The notes: a model not told the origin generated them from the sequence alone. DNA of 64,000 nt from Poriferisodalis sp965208555 (GCF_965208555.1 NZ_OZ242342.1:496001-560000), one strand, 5' to 3'. Positions 26,273-35,018 are shown, counted from the stretch's first letter. Translations and numbers: made by a program.

Positions 26273-26327
26273 CGAGCCCTCCCCTGTGTCGGCCCGCATC
26301 GGGACGATCTGATCGGCCGCCACAACG

Positions 26328-26342
26328 TAGCCACGTTGGCTA
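26328..26342. promoter_or_regulatory. 15-bp perfect palindrome, candidate operator
   Basis: TAGCCA-CGT-TGGCTA: a 6-bp inverted repeat around a 3-nt centre, in the 158-bp space between divergent esterase and SDR genes. It overlaps a TACGTT box on the minus strand at 26324-26329 that could be the esterase -10. Position and symmetry fit a dimeric repressor site (TetR-like), but no regulator gene is next to it. Confidence 0.45.
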
Positions 26343-26430
26343 GACGAGGCCCGACGTGGAGTCGTAGTGTCGATGCGCCGCGTCGGTGAGGGGTGCCGGC
26401 ACGGCCGGAATCCGACGAGGGAGGCCACCC

Positions 26431-27225
26431 ATGCTGCTCGAGAACAAGATCGCGATCGTCACCGGCGGGGCATCGGGCATCGGCGAGGCCAGCGCGAAAC
26501 GCTTCGCTGCCGAGGGCGCATCGGTACTCGTCGTGGATATCCGCCGGGAGCGCGCTGACAGCGTCGCCGAGTCCATCGTGCAGTCCGGAGGCGAAGCCCA
26601 TGGCTTTGGTGCCAATGTGGCCGAGCCGGACGACGTGGAGGCAATGGTGGCCGCAGCGGTGGATCGCTGGGGAGGTCTCGACGTGCTGTACAGCAACGCC
26701 GGCACGATCCGGCCCGGCACCGCGGTGGAATTGGAACCCCGCGACTGGGACCTGGTGATGAACGTGAACGTCCGGTCGGTGTATCTCGGCGCCAAGTACG
26801 CGGTGCCGGCGATGGAGGCCCGCGGCGGCGGCTCCATCGTCAACACGGCTTCGATCAGCGGGCTGCACGGCGACGGCGGCTCGGTGGTGTACGCCGCTTC
26901 CAAGGCCGCTGTCATCAACCTGACGCGGGCGCTGTCCACCGATCACGCCCCTAACGGAGTCCGCGTCAACGCCATCTGCCCCGGCACCATCCAGACGCCG
27001 CCCGTGCAGCGGATGATGGAAGATCCTGCTGCCCTCGAACGGAATCTGGCAGCCCATGCGCTGCGCCGCCTCGGCCATCCCGACGAGATCGCCAGCGTTG
27101 CCACGTGGCTGGCCAGCGACGAGTCGTCATTCGTCACCGGCGAAGCCATCGTCGTGGACGGCGGCCTGCGAGCCCAATCGCCCCTAGGCCGCCTCGCCGA
27201 CCCCCGCCCCGCCCACCTCCGCTAG
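26431..27225 (+). CDS. Short-chain dehydrogenase/reductase
   Basis: A 264-residue classical SDR. Cofactor loop TGGASGIGEAS near residue 12, an acidic residue after the second strand (VVDIRRE) favouring NAD(H), YSNAG, and the active-site Ser/Tyr/Lys with VVYAASKAA. Substrate unknown; position beside an esterase and P450s suggests oxidation of an alcohol released in the same pathway. ATG with GAGGGAGG upstream. The last 15 residues are Pro/Ala/Arg-rich and unlike the fold's normal end. Confidence 0.9.
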   Translation: MLLENKIAIVTGGASGIGEASAKRFAAEGASVLVVDIRRERADSVAESIVQSGGEAHGFGANVAEPDDVEAMVAAAVDRWGGLDVLYSNAGTIRPGTAVELEPRDWDLVMNVNVRSVYLGAKYAVPAMEARGGGSIVNTASISGLHGDGGSVVYAASKAAVINLTRALSTDHAPNGVRVNAICPGTIQTPPVQRMMEDPAALERNLAAHALRRLGHPDEIASVATWLASDESSFVTGEAIVVDGGLRAQSPLGRLADPRPAHLR

Positions 27226-27244
27226 CCAGCGACGGGCTCGCCGG

Positions 27245-27697
27245 TCAGTCGGCGGCGTTGGCGATGAGGAACATCATCGAGGCTTCGCAGGCTGCTCGAC
27301 CGTCGACGCTGGCGGTTCCTGAGGCCTTGCCGGCGCGGGCCGACAGGCGATTGATCGTGGCTTCCAGGCGCAGCGTGTCGCCTGGCGTGACCTGGCGGCG
27401 GAAGCGGGCCTTGTCGATGCCGCCGAAGAGCGCCAGCTTGCCCTCGAGCGATGTTGCCGAGGCCGCAGCGAGGCCGGCGGTCTGCGCGAGGGCCTCGACC
27501 ATCAGCACCCCGGGCAGCGTCGGGCGGCCCGGAAAATGACCGGCGAAGAACTCCTCGTCGCCGGTCAGGTGCCACAGCGCGACGCAGCGCTCGCCGGGCT
27601 GGAGTTCGACGATCTCGTCGACGAGCAGGAACGGCGCCCGGTGCGGCAGCAGCTCGTCGGGTCGCGGGAACTGGCTCTCGGGTGGGGTGTCGCTCAC
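27245..27697 (-). CDS. fabZ: 3-hydroxyacyl-ACP dehydratase FabZ
   Basis: A 150-residue FabZ, which dehydrates beta-hydroxyacyl-ACP. The hotdog motif AGHFPGRPTLPGVLMVEALAQ holds catalytic His about 54 and Glu about 68. PHRAPFLLVDEI is the usual N-terminal block. The GTG giving VSDTPPES was chosen because TAGCTT lies 7 nt upstream, predicting a leaderless mRNA; a GTG 7 codons earlier is possible. It supplies the dehydratase missing from the fabDHG-acpP-fabF operon at the left of the window. Confidence 0.92.
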   Translation of the reverse strand: MSDTPPESQFPRPDELLPHRAPFLLVDEIVELQPGERCVALWHLTGDEEFFAGHFPGRPTLPGVLMVEALAQTAGLAAASATSLEGKLALFGGIDKARFRRQVTPGDTLRLEATINRLSARAGKASGTASVDGRAACEASMMFLIANAAD

Positions 27698-27704
27698 CGG
27701 TGCG

Positions 27705-27710
27705 AAGCTA
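27705..27710 (-). promoter_or_regulatory. -10 box (TAGCTT) of leaderless fabZ
   Basis: TAGCTT on the minus strand, then 7 nt, then the GTG of fabZ. It lies in the 87-bp gap after the cytochrome c gene, giving fabZ a promoter separate from the trp run. Confidence 0.45.
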
Positions 27711-27784
27711 CCGCTCACGTGCGTCGAAGGGCCGAGCGTGCCAGGGGCGAGCTATTCGGCGGCGGATGACGACCAGCGCGACGT

Positions 27785-28243
27785 CTACTCGGTGCCGAAG
27801 GTGCTGCGCTGGTAGGCGACTACTGCGGCGATCTCGGCGTCGGTGAGAATGCCGCCGAACGGGGGCATCGAGCCTCGACCGGTCCACACCACCGACAGGT
27901 GGTTGCGCACGCTGAGGCGTTCGTCGACACCGCCGAGCGCTGCGCCGACGCCGCCGCTGCCGTCGCTGCCGTGACACACCGAGCAGCTGTCGTCGAAGAC
28001 CTCGCTGCCGAGCGACACATCGGCGCTCTCGAACGCCAACTCGAGCCGTTGCAGGTCGGCCTCTGTCGCATCGCTTGACCCGCAAGCCGCAAGGCCCATG
28101 ACCAACATGAACGCCAGCGCCCACGTCCGGATGAGCCACCGGGCACGAGCAGCGCCAGATGCAGCATGACCGCTCGCCGGGAGCGGCACCGCAGGCCAGC
28201 CGAACCTCATGCCGCCTCGGACAGGATCAGTACGACCGCTCAT
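27785..28243 (-). CDS. Lipoprotein c-type cytochrome
   Basis: A 152-residue mono-heme cytochrome c. The heme site CSVCH is at 87-91 and the axial Met is in GSMPPFGG (about 131), followed by the typical C-terminal helix LTDAEIAAVVAYQRS. Residues 36-54 form a hydrophobic signal segment ending in a lipobox (MGLAAC, Cys about 54), so it is tethered outside the membrane. The start shares ATGA with the stop of the HIT-like gene upstream, which fixes a long N-region; an internal ATG at residue 12 is possible. Electron partners are not encoded nearby. Confidence 0.88.
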   Translation of the reverse strand: MSGRTDPVRGGMRFGWPAVPLPASGHAASGAARARWLIRTWALAFMLVMGLAACGSSDATEADLQRLELAFESADVSLGSEVFDDSCSVCHGSDGSGGVGAALGGVDERLSVRNHLSVVWTGRGSMPPFGGILTDAEIAAVVAYQRSTFGTE

Positions 28244-28638
28244 CGGGTCACCCGTGGCGTGCCGACGCCGGTGTAACGGCTCGGCGGCTCGTTCCAGCGG
28301 CGGGTCATCCAGCCGGCATCGCGGTAGTGAGCGTGAAAGTGGTCGGGAATCTGGCGCATCACCTGATCCACCCTCCCACCTTCGGGCCCGAATCTCTGTT
28401 CACCCGCTTCGACCAGTCGAGCCAACATCGCGGCCAACTCCTCGGGGGGCGGCTCGGTGCCGTGATGCTTCCAAACCACCATCGGGGTCGCGCACACTTC
28501 GCAGTCCGCCACCCAGCACAGCTCGTCCTCGAAGTACCAGTGCGTGAACCGGGCGGCCTCGCACAACTCGCAATCGGGGTCGTGCGCCGCGGGATCTGTC
28601 GGGGACGACTCGGCGGGATCCGGATTGGCGTGACTCAC
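28240..28638 (-). CDS. HIT-like protein with N-terminal Cys pairs
   Basis: A 132-residue protein. The C-terminal half has H-F-H-A-H (His 100, 102, 104), the histidine-triad pattern of nucleotide hydrolases and transferases. The N-terminal half has C-x-x-C at 23-26 and 46-49 plus Cys 41, a probable zinc site; HIT proteins of the HINT/Fhit kind do not usually need two such pairs. It is short for a full HIT domain. It sits 16 nt after trpA and overlaps the cytochrome c gene. Substrate unknown. Confidence 0.65.
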   Translation of the reverse strand: MSHANPDPAESSPTDPAAHDPDCELCEAARFTHWYFEDELCWVADCEVCATPMVVWKHHGTEPPPEELAAMLARLVEAGEQRFGPEGGRVDQVMRQIPDHFHAHYRDAGWMTRRWNEPPSRYTGVGTPRVTR

Positions 28639-28654
28639 CGTCTCACCGCGATCA

Positions 28655-29461
28655 CTACCCGCGATCGAGTGCTGCCCGGTAGGTCGCCACCAGTTCGCCG
28701 ACTGCCTCGGGTCCGTCGGACATCAGCGTGCGGACGACGGCCGAGCCGATGACCGCCCCATCGGACACCTGGCAGGCCTCCACGGCCTGGGCGGGCGAGC
28801 CGATGCCGACGCCGGTGAGGACCGGCCGATCAGTGACGGCCTGGCACCGCGCCGCGATCTGGGTGGCAGTGCTCGCCAGCGCGGAACGTTCCCCGGTAAC
28901 GCCGAGCAGCCCGACGGCATAGACGAAACCGCGAGACGCTCCGCACAAGTCCGCAAGACGGTGGTCGGGCGTCGTGGGGGCCGCCAGCAGGATCGCCTCG
29001 ATGCCGATCGCAGCGGCATCTGCGAGCCACGATCCTGCCTCGACGTAAGGAAGGTCAGGAAGAATCGCCCCCGACACACCCGCTTCGACGAGCGCAGAGG
29101 CGAATCGCTCGTGACCCTGGTGGTGACAGAGGTTGTAGTAGGTCATGACTGCGTGGGGAATGCCGGTGTCGAGGGCACGCGCCTCTTCCAGCACCGAAGC
29201 CGGGGTCGCCCCTTCGGCCAGGGCAGCGGTTGACGCCTGCTGGATGACCGGCCCGTCGATCACCGGGTCGGAGAAGGGGATACCGATCTCGATGGCATCC
29301 GCGCCTGCCGCCGCGGCTGCTTCCACGGCGCGTTGCCAACCCTGGTAGCCACCCGTGACGTAGGGGATGAGCAGCTTCGCGCCAGCCTGACGCCGAGCTC
29401 GCAAATGCGTCTCGAGCGCACCGAACCCTTCGGCCCCGGCGGGTCCGGATACGTCGGTCAC
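28655..29461 (-). CDS. trpA: Tryptophan synthase alpha chain
   Basis: A 268-residue TIM barrel that cleaves indole-3-glycerol phosphate to indole. IEIGIPFSDPVIDGPVIQQAS contains the catalytic Asp, and Glu of EIG is the other acid. The phosphate site is in VGIGSPAQA. It starts 10 nt after the trpB stop. No anomalies. Confidence 0.95.
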   Translation of the reverse strand: MTDVSGPAGAEGFGALETHLRARRQAGAKLLIPYVTGGYQGWQRAVEAAAAAGADAIEIGIPFSDPVIDGPVIQQASTAALAEGATPASVLEEARALDTGIPHAVMTYYNLCHHQGHERFASALVEAGVSGAILPDLPYVEAGSWLADAAAIGIEAILLAAPTTPDHRLADLCGASRGFVYAVGLLGVTGERSALASTATQIAARCQAVTDRPVLTGVGIGSPAQAVEACQVSDGAVIGSAVVRTLMSDGPEAVGELVATYRAALDRG

Positions 29462-29471
29462 GAGTGCGACC

Positions 29472-30716
29472 TCACTCGCTCAACCCATGCATGCCGAGCA
29501 CGTCCATCATCTGGTCGACGTCCTTGTCGCCCCGTCCCGAGAGGTTCATCAGCACCGTCTGGCCCTGGATCTCCGGGGCTGCGCGCACGATCCATGCGAG
29601 CGCATGAGCGCACTCCAGCGCCGGGATGATGCCCTCGGCCCTGCTCATGAGCGTGAACGCCTCCACCACCTCGTCGTCGGTCACGCTCGGGTATTCGGCA
29701 CGGCCGATCGCCGCGAGATAGGCGTGCTCGGGCCCGACGCCGGGGTAATCCAGCCCGGCCGAGATCGACTCGGCTTCCATCACCTGGCCCACTTCGTCCT
29801 GCATGAGGTAGCTGGTCATGCCGTGCACCACGCCGGGCACGCCGCGCCCGACCGCGGCGCCGCCCGCAGGCTCGACGCCCACGAGCCGTGCGTCGCCGTC
29901 GGCGAATCCCGAGAAGATCCCAGCGGCGTTGCTGCCCCCGCCGACGCACGCCACCACCACGTCAGGGGCGCCGCCGGTCAGGTCCTTGCACTGCGCAGCG
30001 GCCTCGTCGCCGAGGATGTGGTGGAAGGTGCGCACCATCCACGGGTAGGGATGGGGGCCCATCACCGAGCCGAGGCAGTAATGCGTGTTCTCGACGGTGG
30101 CCACCCAGTCCCGCAGCGCCTCGTTGACGGCGTCCTTCAGCGTGCGGCTGCCGGACTGCACCGATTCCACCTCGGATCCCAGCAGTCGCATGCGGAACAC
30201 ATTGAGAGCTTGCCGATCGACGTCGACGGCGCCCATGTAGACCTTGCACTCCATCCCCAGCAGCGCCGCGGCGGTGGCCGTGGCGACGCCGTGCTGGCCG
30301 GCGCCCGTCTCGGCCACGAGCCGCGTCTTGCCCATGCGCTGGGCCAGCAGCGCCTGCCCGATGACGTTGTTGATCTTGTGCGATCCGGTGTGGTTGAGGT
30401 CCTCCCGCTTGACCAGCAGGCGCAGGCCGAGCTGGCGCGACAGGTTGCGGCACTCGGTCAAGGGCGACGGCCGTCCCCCGTAGTCACGCAGCGTGGTCTC
30501 GAATTCCGCCACGAACGCCGGATCGGCCCACGCCTCCCGGAAGGCTGCCTCGAGCTCCTCGCACGCCGCCACCAGCGTTTCGGGAACGAATTGGCCGCCG
30601 AAGTCGCCGAAACGGCCATCGGTCGTGGGCTCGCCCATGACCGACCGGGAAATCGTCGTGGGCTCGCCCTTAGCCGATCGGGTGCTCGACGCGGGCCCGT
30701 CCATCTCTGCTGCCAT
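29472..30716 (-). CDS. trpB: Tryptophan synthase beta chain
   Basis: A 414-residue PLP enzyme that joins indole and serine. The PLP Lys is in NHTGSHKINN and the phosphate loop in CVGGGSNAAG. EDLNHTGSHKINNVIGQAL and ETGAGQHGVATATAAALLG are diagnostic of the TrpB1 type. The first ~25 residues are a Ser/Thr/Arg-rich extension; the ATG is preceded by AAGGA, but an internal ATG giving MGEPTTDGRFGDFGG would give the usual N-terminus. Confidence 0.95.
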   Translation of the reverse strand: MAAEMDGPASSTRSAKGEPTTISRSVMGEPTTDGRFGDFGGQFVPETLVAACEELEAAFREAWADPAFVAEFETTLRDYGGRPSPLTECRNLSRQLGLRLLVKREDLNHTGSHKINNVIGQALLAQRMGKTRLVAETGAGQHGVATATAAALLGMECKVYMGAVDVDRQALNVFRMRLLGSEVESVQSGSRTLKDAVNEALRDWVATVENTHYCLGSVMGPHPYPWMVRTFHHILGDEAAAQCKDLTGGAPDVVVACVGGGSNAAGIFSGFADGDARLVGVEPAGGAAVGRGVPGVVHGMTSYLMQDEVGQVMEAESISAGLDYPGVGPEHAYLAAIGRAEYPSVTDDEVVEAFTLMSRAEGIIPALECAHALAWIVRAAPEIQGQTVLMNLSGRGDKDVDQMMDVLGMHGLSE

Positions 30717-30728
30717 GTCGTCCTTCGC

Positions 30729-31403
30729 TCAGTCGTCGCGCCAGTCGTACGGCGCCTCAGGTCCCGGCTCGGTCGGCTCGCCGGTGTCCTCGTAGAGGGC
30801 ACCGGCCTCCTTGGCTGCAGCGACGAACTCACGCATGGCGAGCACGTCCTTGCGGCCTGGTTCGGATTCGACACCCGACGCCACGTCCACGCCCCACGGC
30901 CGCACCACCTCGATGGCCTGCGCCACGTTCGAAGCGCGCAACCCGCCTGCGAGCAGCAGCCTCATGCCGCGATCCCTGCCTTCGAGCTGGCGCCAGTCGA
31001 ACACACGGCCGCTGCCGGGTTCGGAACCGTCCAGCATGAGCACCGAGGCGCCGTAGTCGCGCACGCGTTCCACATTGGGATCGCCGGCGACGAACGCCTT
31101 GATGAGCCCGGGCACCCGCTCGGCGATCCAGCGGCTGTCGGCCGTGGTCTCGTTGCCGTGCAGCTGGGCCAGCCGCAAGCCCGCGCCGTCCATGATCTGC
31201 ACGACTCGCTCGGGCAGCTCGTTGCGGAACACACCGACGGTGACAACCCCGCCCGGCAGCCGGCGAACGATGTCGCGCGCCAGCCGCGGGGAGATCTGCC
31301 GCGGCGATCCGGGCACGAAATTGAAGCCAACGGCGTCGGCGCCCATGCCGACAGCGACGAGCGCGTCCTCTTCATTCGTGACGCCACAGATCTTTACGAA
31401 CAT
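30729..31403 (-). CDS. trpF: Phosphoribosylanthranilate isomerase
   Basis: A 224-residue TIM barrel that isomerises phosphoribosylanthranilate. The catalytic Cys is in VKICGVTNEEDA and the Asp in MLDGSEPGSGR. KAFVAGD and LLLAGGLRASNVAQA form the phosphate site. It has a ~20-residue acidic, Pro-rich tail beyond the barrel. Next to trpB with a 12-nt gap. This lineage encodes TrpF separately, so the PriA (HisA/TrpF) bifunctional route of many actinobacteria is not required here. Confidence 0.93.
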   Translation of the reverse strand: MFVKICGVTNEEDALVAVGMGADAVGFNFVPGSPRQISPRLARDIVRRLPGGVVTVGVFRNELPERVVQIMDGAGLRLAQLHGNETTADSRWIAERVPGLIKAFVAGDPNVERVRDYGASVLMLDGSEPGSGRVFDWRQLEGRDRGMRLLLAGGLRASNVAQAIEVVRPWGVDVASGVESEPGRKDVLAMREFVAAAKEAGALYEDTGEPTEPGPEAPYDWRDD

Positions 31404-31463
31404 GTCATCACCGGCATGCCAGCCGACCCCTTGCGCCGCGGCGGGCCTTGGGAGGCGCCAGGG

Positions 31464-31778
31464 TCAGAAATCGAGGCCCTTGGCCACAGCCGGGTCCAGG
31501 AAGATGAGCTCGGGACGCGCCGCCATGAATTCGCGCGTTGCCTGTCCGAAGACCTTCATCTGCTCGGAGCCGCCATGGGCCGCGAGCGCATCCTGGTCGC
31601 TGTACAGCTCGTAGAACCACACCACGTCGGCATCGTTCTGATCCTTGTGGGCGGCGTACACCTCGGTGCCCGGCTCGCCCGCGACATTGCTCATGCCGAT
31701 GTCGGCAATCACCGCGAGCAGCTCGTCGCGCATGCCTTCCTTTGCGGTCAGCTTGGCCAAGAGTGCCGTCTTTGCCAT
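31464..31778 (-). CDS. ABM-domain monooxygenase-like protein
   Basis: A 104-residue protein of the antibiotic biosynthesis monooxygenase (dimeric alpha-beta barrel) family: ALLAKLTAKEGMRDELLAVI, EVYAAHKDQNDADVVWFYELY and DALAAHGGSEQMKVF are the family's strand-helix pattern. Such proteins include YgiN-like quinol monooxygenases and heme-degrading enzymes. Its place inside a tryptophan gene run is unexplained. ATG preceded by GGGAG. Confidence 0.85.
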   Translation of the reverse strand: MAKTALLAKLTAKEGMRDELLAVIADIGMSNVAGEPGTEVYAAHKDQNDADVVWFYELYSDQDALAAHGGSEQMKVFGQATREFMAARPELIFLDPAVAKGLDF

Positions 31779-31851
31779 GTCGTTGCTCCCTGCGATCCGT
31801 TTGACTCAGCGACAGCTTGCGAGGGTACCTGTAGCGGACCCTGCGACGACT

Positions 31852-32736
31852 TCAGAACAGTTCGGCAAGCACGACGGACTGGCCGCCGTCACTGCTCACA
31901 TCGCCGGCGGTGTCCCGGCGCACCGATGCGAATCCGACGGTGGCACCATCTAGCAATGCCGCACTGAGCACAGCGCCGATGCCGGCACCGTCAGCGTCGC
32001 GCAGCTCCTCGCCGGCGGTCACACTGCCGCCGGCCCGGAATCGGCGGATGCCGCGGCGCCCCCCGGCACGCGAGTCGATCCGTTCCACCAGTTCCTGGCC
32101 GCGGTAGCAGCCCTTGGTGAACGACGCTGCCTGCTCGACCAGGCCGGTTTCGTTCGGAATGTCGCCGGGCTGGATCTCGGTGCCCATGGCGGGCAGGCCA
32201 TAGGCCATGCGCAGCGCCTCGAACTCGCCGGCAGAGACGTGCTCGGCACCGTCGCCGAAGCCGTCCACAGTGCTGCCGGGGCTCGCCAGCAGGTCGTGAC
32301 CTCCGGCGAGGGGCCAGTGCGTCGGGCGCACGACGTGTTCGGGCGCATCGGCAGGTCCGGTCGCTGCGGCTGCGATGGTCGGCTCCGCGGCCGATGCCGG
32401 GCCGCGCACGGCATGCATCGTCCACTGCTGCAGCGAGAACTCCGCCTTGGTTCGCAGCTTGAAGCGTTCCAGCGAGGTGGTCATGGCGTCGCCGAATCCT
32501 GCGTCCGTGTCGGCGACGAACGTCTCGGGGCCGACGCGGCTGATGACGAACAAGGCCTCGACGCGGCCCCGCGGCTCCAGCAGGAACGACAGCGTGCTTT
32601 GGCCGATCTCCATGGCCTCCACGTCCGCGGAGATCTGGCCTTGCAGATATGTCTCGGCTTCAGGTCCCGTCACCACGAGCACATCGCGAGGAACCGCCGC
32701 GACAACCAGCCGATCGAGCGAAGCCAGGGCGTTCAC
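31852..32736 (-). CDS. ygfZ: Folate-binding protein YgfZ/GcvT-like
   Basis: A 294-residue GcvT-fold protein. The diagnostic YgfZ motif K-G-C-Y-x-G-Q-E is present (FTKGCYRGQELVERIDSR). YgfZ binds tetrahydrofolate and supports iron-sulfur enzyme maturation or repair. The GTG start overlaps the trpEG stop as GTGA and follows GGAGGGG, which lies inside the trpEG tail, so the two are coupled. An ATG 4 codons upstream is possible. Confidence 0.9.
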   Translation of the reverse strand: MNALASLDRLVVAAVPRDVLVVTGPEAETYLQGQISADVEAMEIGQSTLSFLLEPRGRVEALFVISRVGPETFVADTDAGFGDAMTTSLERFKLRTKAEFSLQQWTMHAVRGPASAAEPTIAAAATGPADAPEHVVRPTHWPLAGGHDLLASPGSTVDGFGDGAEHVSAGEFEALRMAYGLPAMGTEIQPGDIPNETGLVEQAASFTKGCYRGQELVERIDSRAGGRRGIRRFRAGGSVTAGEELRDADGAGIGAVLSAALLDGATVGFASVRRDTAGDVSSDGGQSVVLAELF

Positions 32737-34967
32737 CCGCCCCTCCATCCCGGCACCAGCCGATCCACGGCATTGCGAATGAGCGCCAGCCCGACGCCGT
32801 CGTCGAGCGACATGATCGACTCGGGGTGGAACTGAACTGCTGCGACGGGCAGCTCACGGTGCTCGACGGCCATCACGATGTCGTCGTCGAGGCTGACGGC
32901 GGTGACTTCCAACTCGTCAGGCACTTCGGAGCGGCGGGCGAACAGCGAGTGGTAGCGACCAGCTCGGAACTCTTTGGGCAGTCCGTCGAGCAGCTGCCCG
33001 CCGACGATGCGGATAGCCGAGGGCTTGCCGTGCATCGGCGTCGCGAGCTGCCCTAGCTCGCCGCCGAAGTACTCCACGATGCCCTGCAGCCCCAGGCACA
33101 CCCCGAACAACGGCAGCCCGGCATCGAGCGTGGCGCGCACCACCGGGCCGATGCTGAAGTCGTCGGGCCGGCCCGGGCCCGGCGACAGCACGATGAGGTC
33201 GAAGTCGTCAGTGCTGATCTCGTCGGTGGGGAACCCCGCTCGGCGGGTCACCACCGTGGCACCGGTCTGGCGCAGGTAGTTCGCCAGCGTGTGCACGAAT
33301 GAGTCCAAGTGGTCGATCAGCAGCACCCGCCGCTCGCTGGGCAGCGATGCCGTGGCGCCCGTCGAAGGCGCCGAACGCGGCCGGCGAATCGCATCGAGGA
33401 ATGCCGATGCCTTGAGCTCGGTCTCCGATTCCTCCTCGTCGGGGTCGGAGTCCCACAGCAGCGTCGCGCCGACCCGAACCTCCGCGTGCCCATCGGCGAC
33501 GCGGATCGTGCGCAGCGTCAGGCCGGTGTTCAGGCTGCCGTCGAAGCCCACCTTGCCCACTGCGCCTCCGTACCAGGCCCGGGCAGTGCGTTCGTGCTGT
33601 TCCAGGAACATCATCGCCGCTGTCTTCGGCGCACCGGTCACCGTCACTGCCCAGGTGTGCGACAGGAAGGCGTCGAGCGCATCGAATCCGGGCCGAAGGC
33701 GTCCTTCGACGTGATCGACGGTGTGGATGAGCCGCGAGTACATCTCGATCTGGCGGCGCCCGATCACCTTGACCGACCCGGGGACGCAGATGCGGCTCTT
33801 GTCGTTGCGGTCGACATCGGTGCACATCGTCAGCTCGGACTCGTCCTTGGCCGAGTTGAGCAGCGCCAAGATCTGCGATGCGTCGTCGATGGGGTCCTGG
33901 CCCCGGGCGATGGTTCCCGAGATCGGGCACGTCTCGACCCGCTCGCCCTCGACCCGCACATACATCTCAGGCGACGCGCCGACCAGCCACTCCCCGCTCT
34001 CACCAGCCGCGCCGTGCTCACTACGCCCGGCTGACGCCGGGCCGAGATTGATCAGGAACCCGTACGGCGCAGGGTTCTGCTCCTTGAGCCGGCGGAACAG
34101 CTCCGCCGGGGACTCGATGCAGGGCTCAGAGAACATCTGGCTCGTGACCACTTCGAAGAGGTCGCCCCGGGCGAAGTACTCGTGAGCGGCCCGCACCCCC
34201 GCCGCATAGCCGCCGGGCTCATGGTCGCAGCTCGCCTCCAGCTCGAAATCGGGCTCATACGGCACGCGTGCGCCGCCGCCGGCCAGTCCAGCAGTGCTGC
34301 GGCCGTTCACGGCGAACTCGTACCGGAAGCGCTGCGCGACGCCGCCCTCGTGGTCCACGATCAGCAGGTCGTCGGGCAGGTACAGCACCAGGTCGCGCTG
34401 CTGGGGGGGGCGGGGCAGCGTCAGCGCTATGGGCTCGAACTGGAACGCAAGGTCATAGCCGAACGCCCCGTACAGGCCCAGGTGCGGGTCGTCGCAGGAG
34501 AACAGGTTCACGAGCGCACGCACGACGGTGAACGTGGACGGCTGACGGCTGCGCTCTTCCTCCTCGAAACGCCGGTCGGCCCGCTCCACACGGCAGACCA
34601 CGGCGCCCGAGCCATCGCCGGGCTCGTGGCGAAGATCCACGATGCCGGCGGTGCTTCCCAGCGCTGCCAGCGCCTCGTGAACCGGCTCCAGCAGCACCGT
34701 GCCCCGCTCGTTCAAAGCGCTCACCCAGATGTCCTGCGCCCGGCTGGTGACGGCCAGCGGCGGGTCGGCGAAGCCCATGTCCCAGCGGGTGTAGCGGCCC
34801 GGGTATTCGTAGCTCGACGACAGCAGCACGCCGCGGGCCTCGTCCAGCCGGTCGACGAGGTCTTCGATCTCGGCGTTGCCGTCGACCGTCGACGCAGCGA
34901 GCGAGACGGTGATGCCCCCGCCGGTCTGGAACTGCGTCCCGCCCGTATCCGTGTGATCAGGGCTCAT
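32733..34967 (-). CDS. trpEG: Fused anthranilate synthase TrpE-TrpG
   Basis: A 744-residue single-chain anthranilate synthase. Residues ~1-530 are the chorismate-using TrpE part, with ETCPISGTIARG, ELTMCTDVDRNDKSRIC and TVTGAPKTAAM blocks. From ~555 (RRVLLIDHLDSF) it is a TrpG glutaminase with Cys in FGVCLGLQG and His-Glu in VQFHPESI. Both active sites look intact. Fused TrpEG is known in rhizobia and some actinobacteria and in the PhzE family; PhzE makes a different product, and the surrounding trp genes argue for tryptophan. ATG with AGGAG upstream. trpC and trpD are absent from this window. Confidence 0.93.
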   Translation of the reverse strand: MSPDHTDTGGTQFQTGGGITVSLAASTVDGNAEIEDLVDRLDEARGVLLSSSYEYPGRYTRWDMGFADPPLAVTSRAQDIWVSALNERGTVLLEPVHEALAALGSTAGIVDLRHEPGDGSGAVVCRVERADRRFEEEERSRQPSTFTVVRALVNLFSCDDPHLGLYGAFGYDLAFQFEPIALTLPRPPQQRDLVLYLPDDLLIVDHEGGVAQRFRYEFAVNGRSTAGLAGGGARVPYEPDFELEASCDHEPGGYAAGVRAAHEYFARGDLFEVVTSQMFSEPCIESPAELFRRLKEQNPAPYGFLINLGPASAGRSEHGAAGESGEWLVGASPEMYVRVEGERVETCPISGTIARGQDPIDDASQILALLNSAKDESELTMCTDVDRNDKSRICVPGSVKVIGRRQIEMYSRLIHTVDHVEGRLRPGFDALDAFLSHTWAVTVTGAPKTAAMMFLEQHERTARAWYGGAVGKVGFDGSLNTGLTLRTIRVADGHAEVRVGATLLWDSDPDEEESETELKASAFLDAIRRPRSAPSTGATASLPSERRVLLIDHLDSFVHTLANYLRQTGATVVTRRAGFPTDEISTDDFDLIVLSPGPGRPDDFSIGPVVRATLDAGLPLFGVCLGLQGIVEYFGGELGQLATPMHGKPSAIRIVGGQLLDGLPKEFRAGRYHSLFARRSEVPDELEVTAVSLDDDIVMAVEHRELPVAAVQFHPESIMSLDDGVGLALIRNAVDRLVPGWRGG

Positions 34968-35018
34968 GGGACGGGACTCCTGGGACCAAGGTCGCAGTGC
35001 AGGCTCAGGGCCGCACGA

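Noticed and set aside
29487..31967. 826-codon plus-strand open frame opposite trpA, trpB and trpF
   Set aside because: It is His/Arg/Ala-rich with no domain, and lies fully antisense to strongly recognisable trp genes. Long antisense frames are expected at this GC content.
32733..34967. TrpE-TrpG fusion as a PhzE-type phenazine enzyme
   Set aside because: No other phenazine genes are present and the gene leads trpF, trpB and trpA, so tryptophan synthesis is the better reading.
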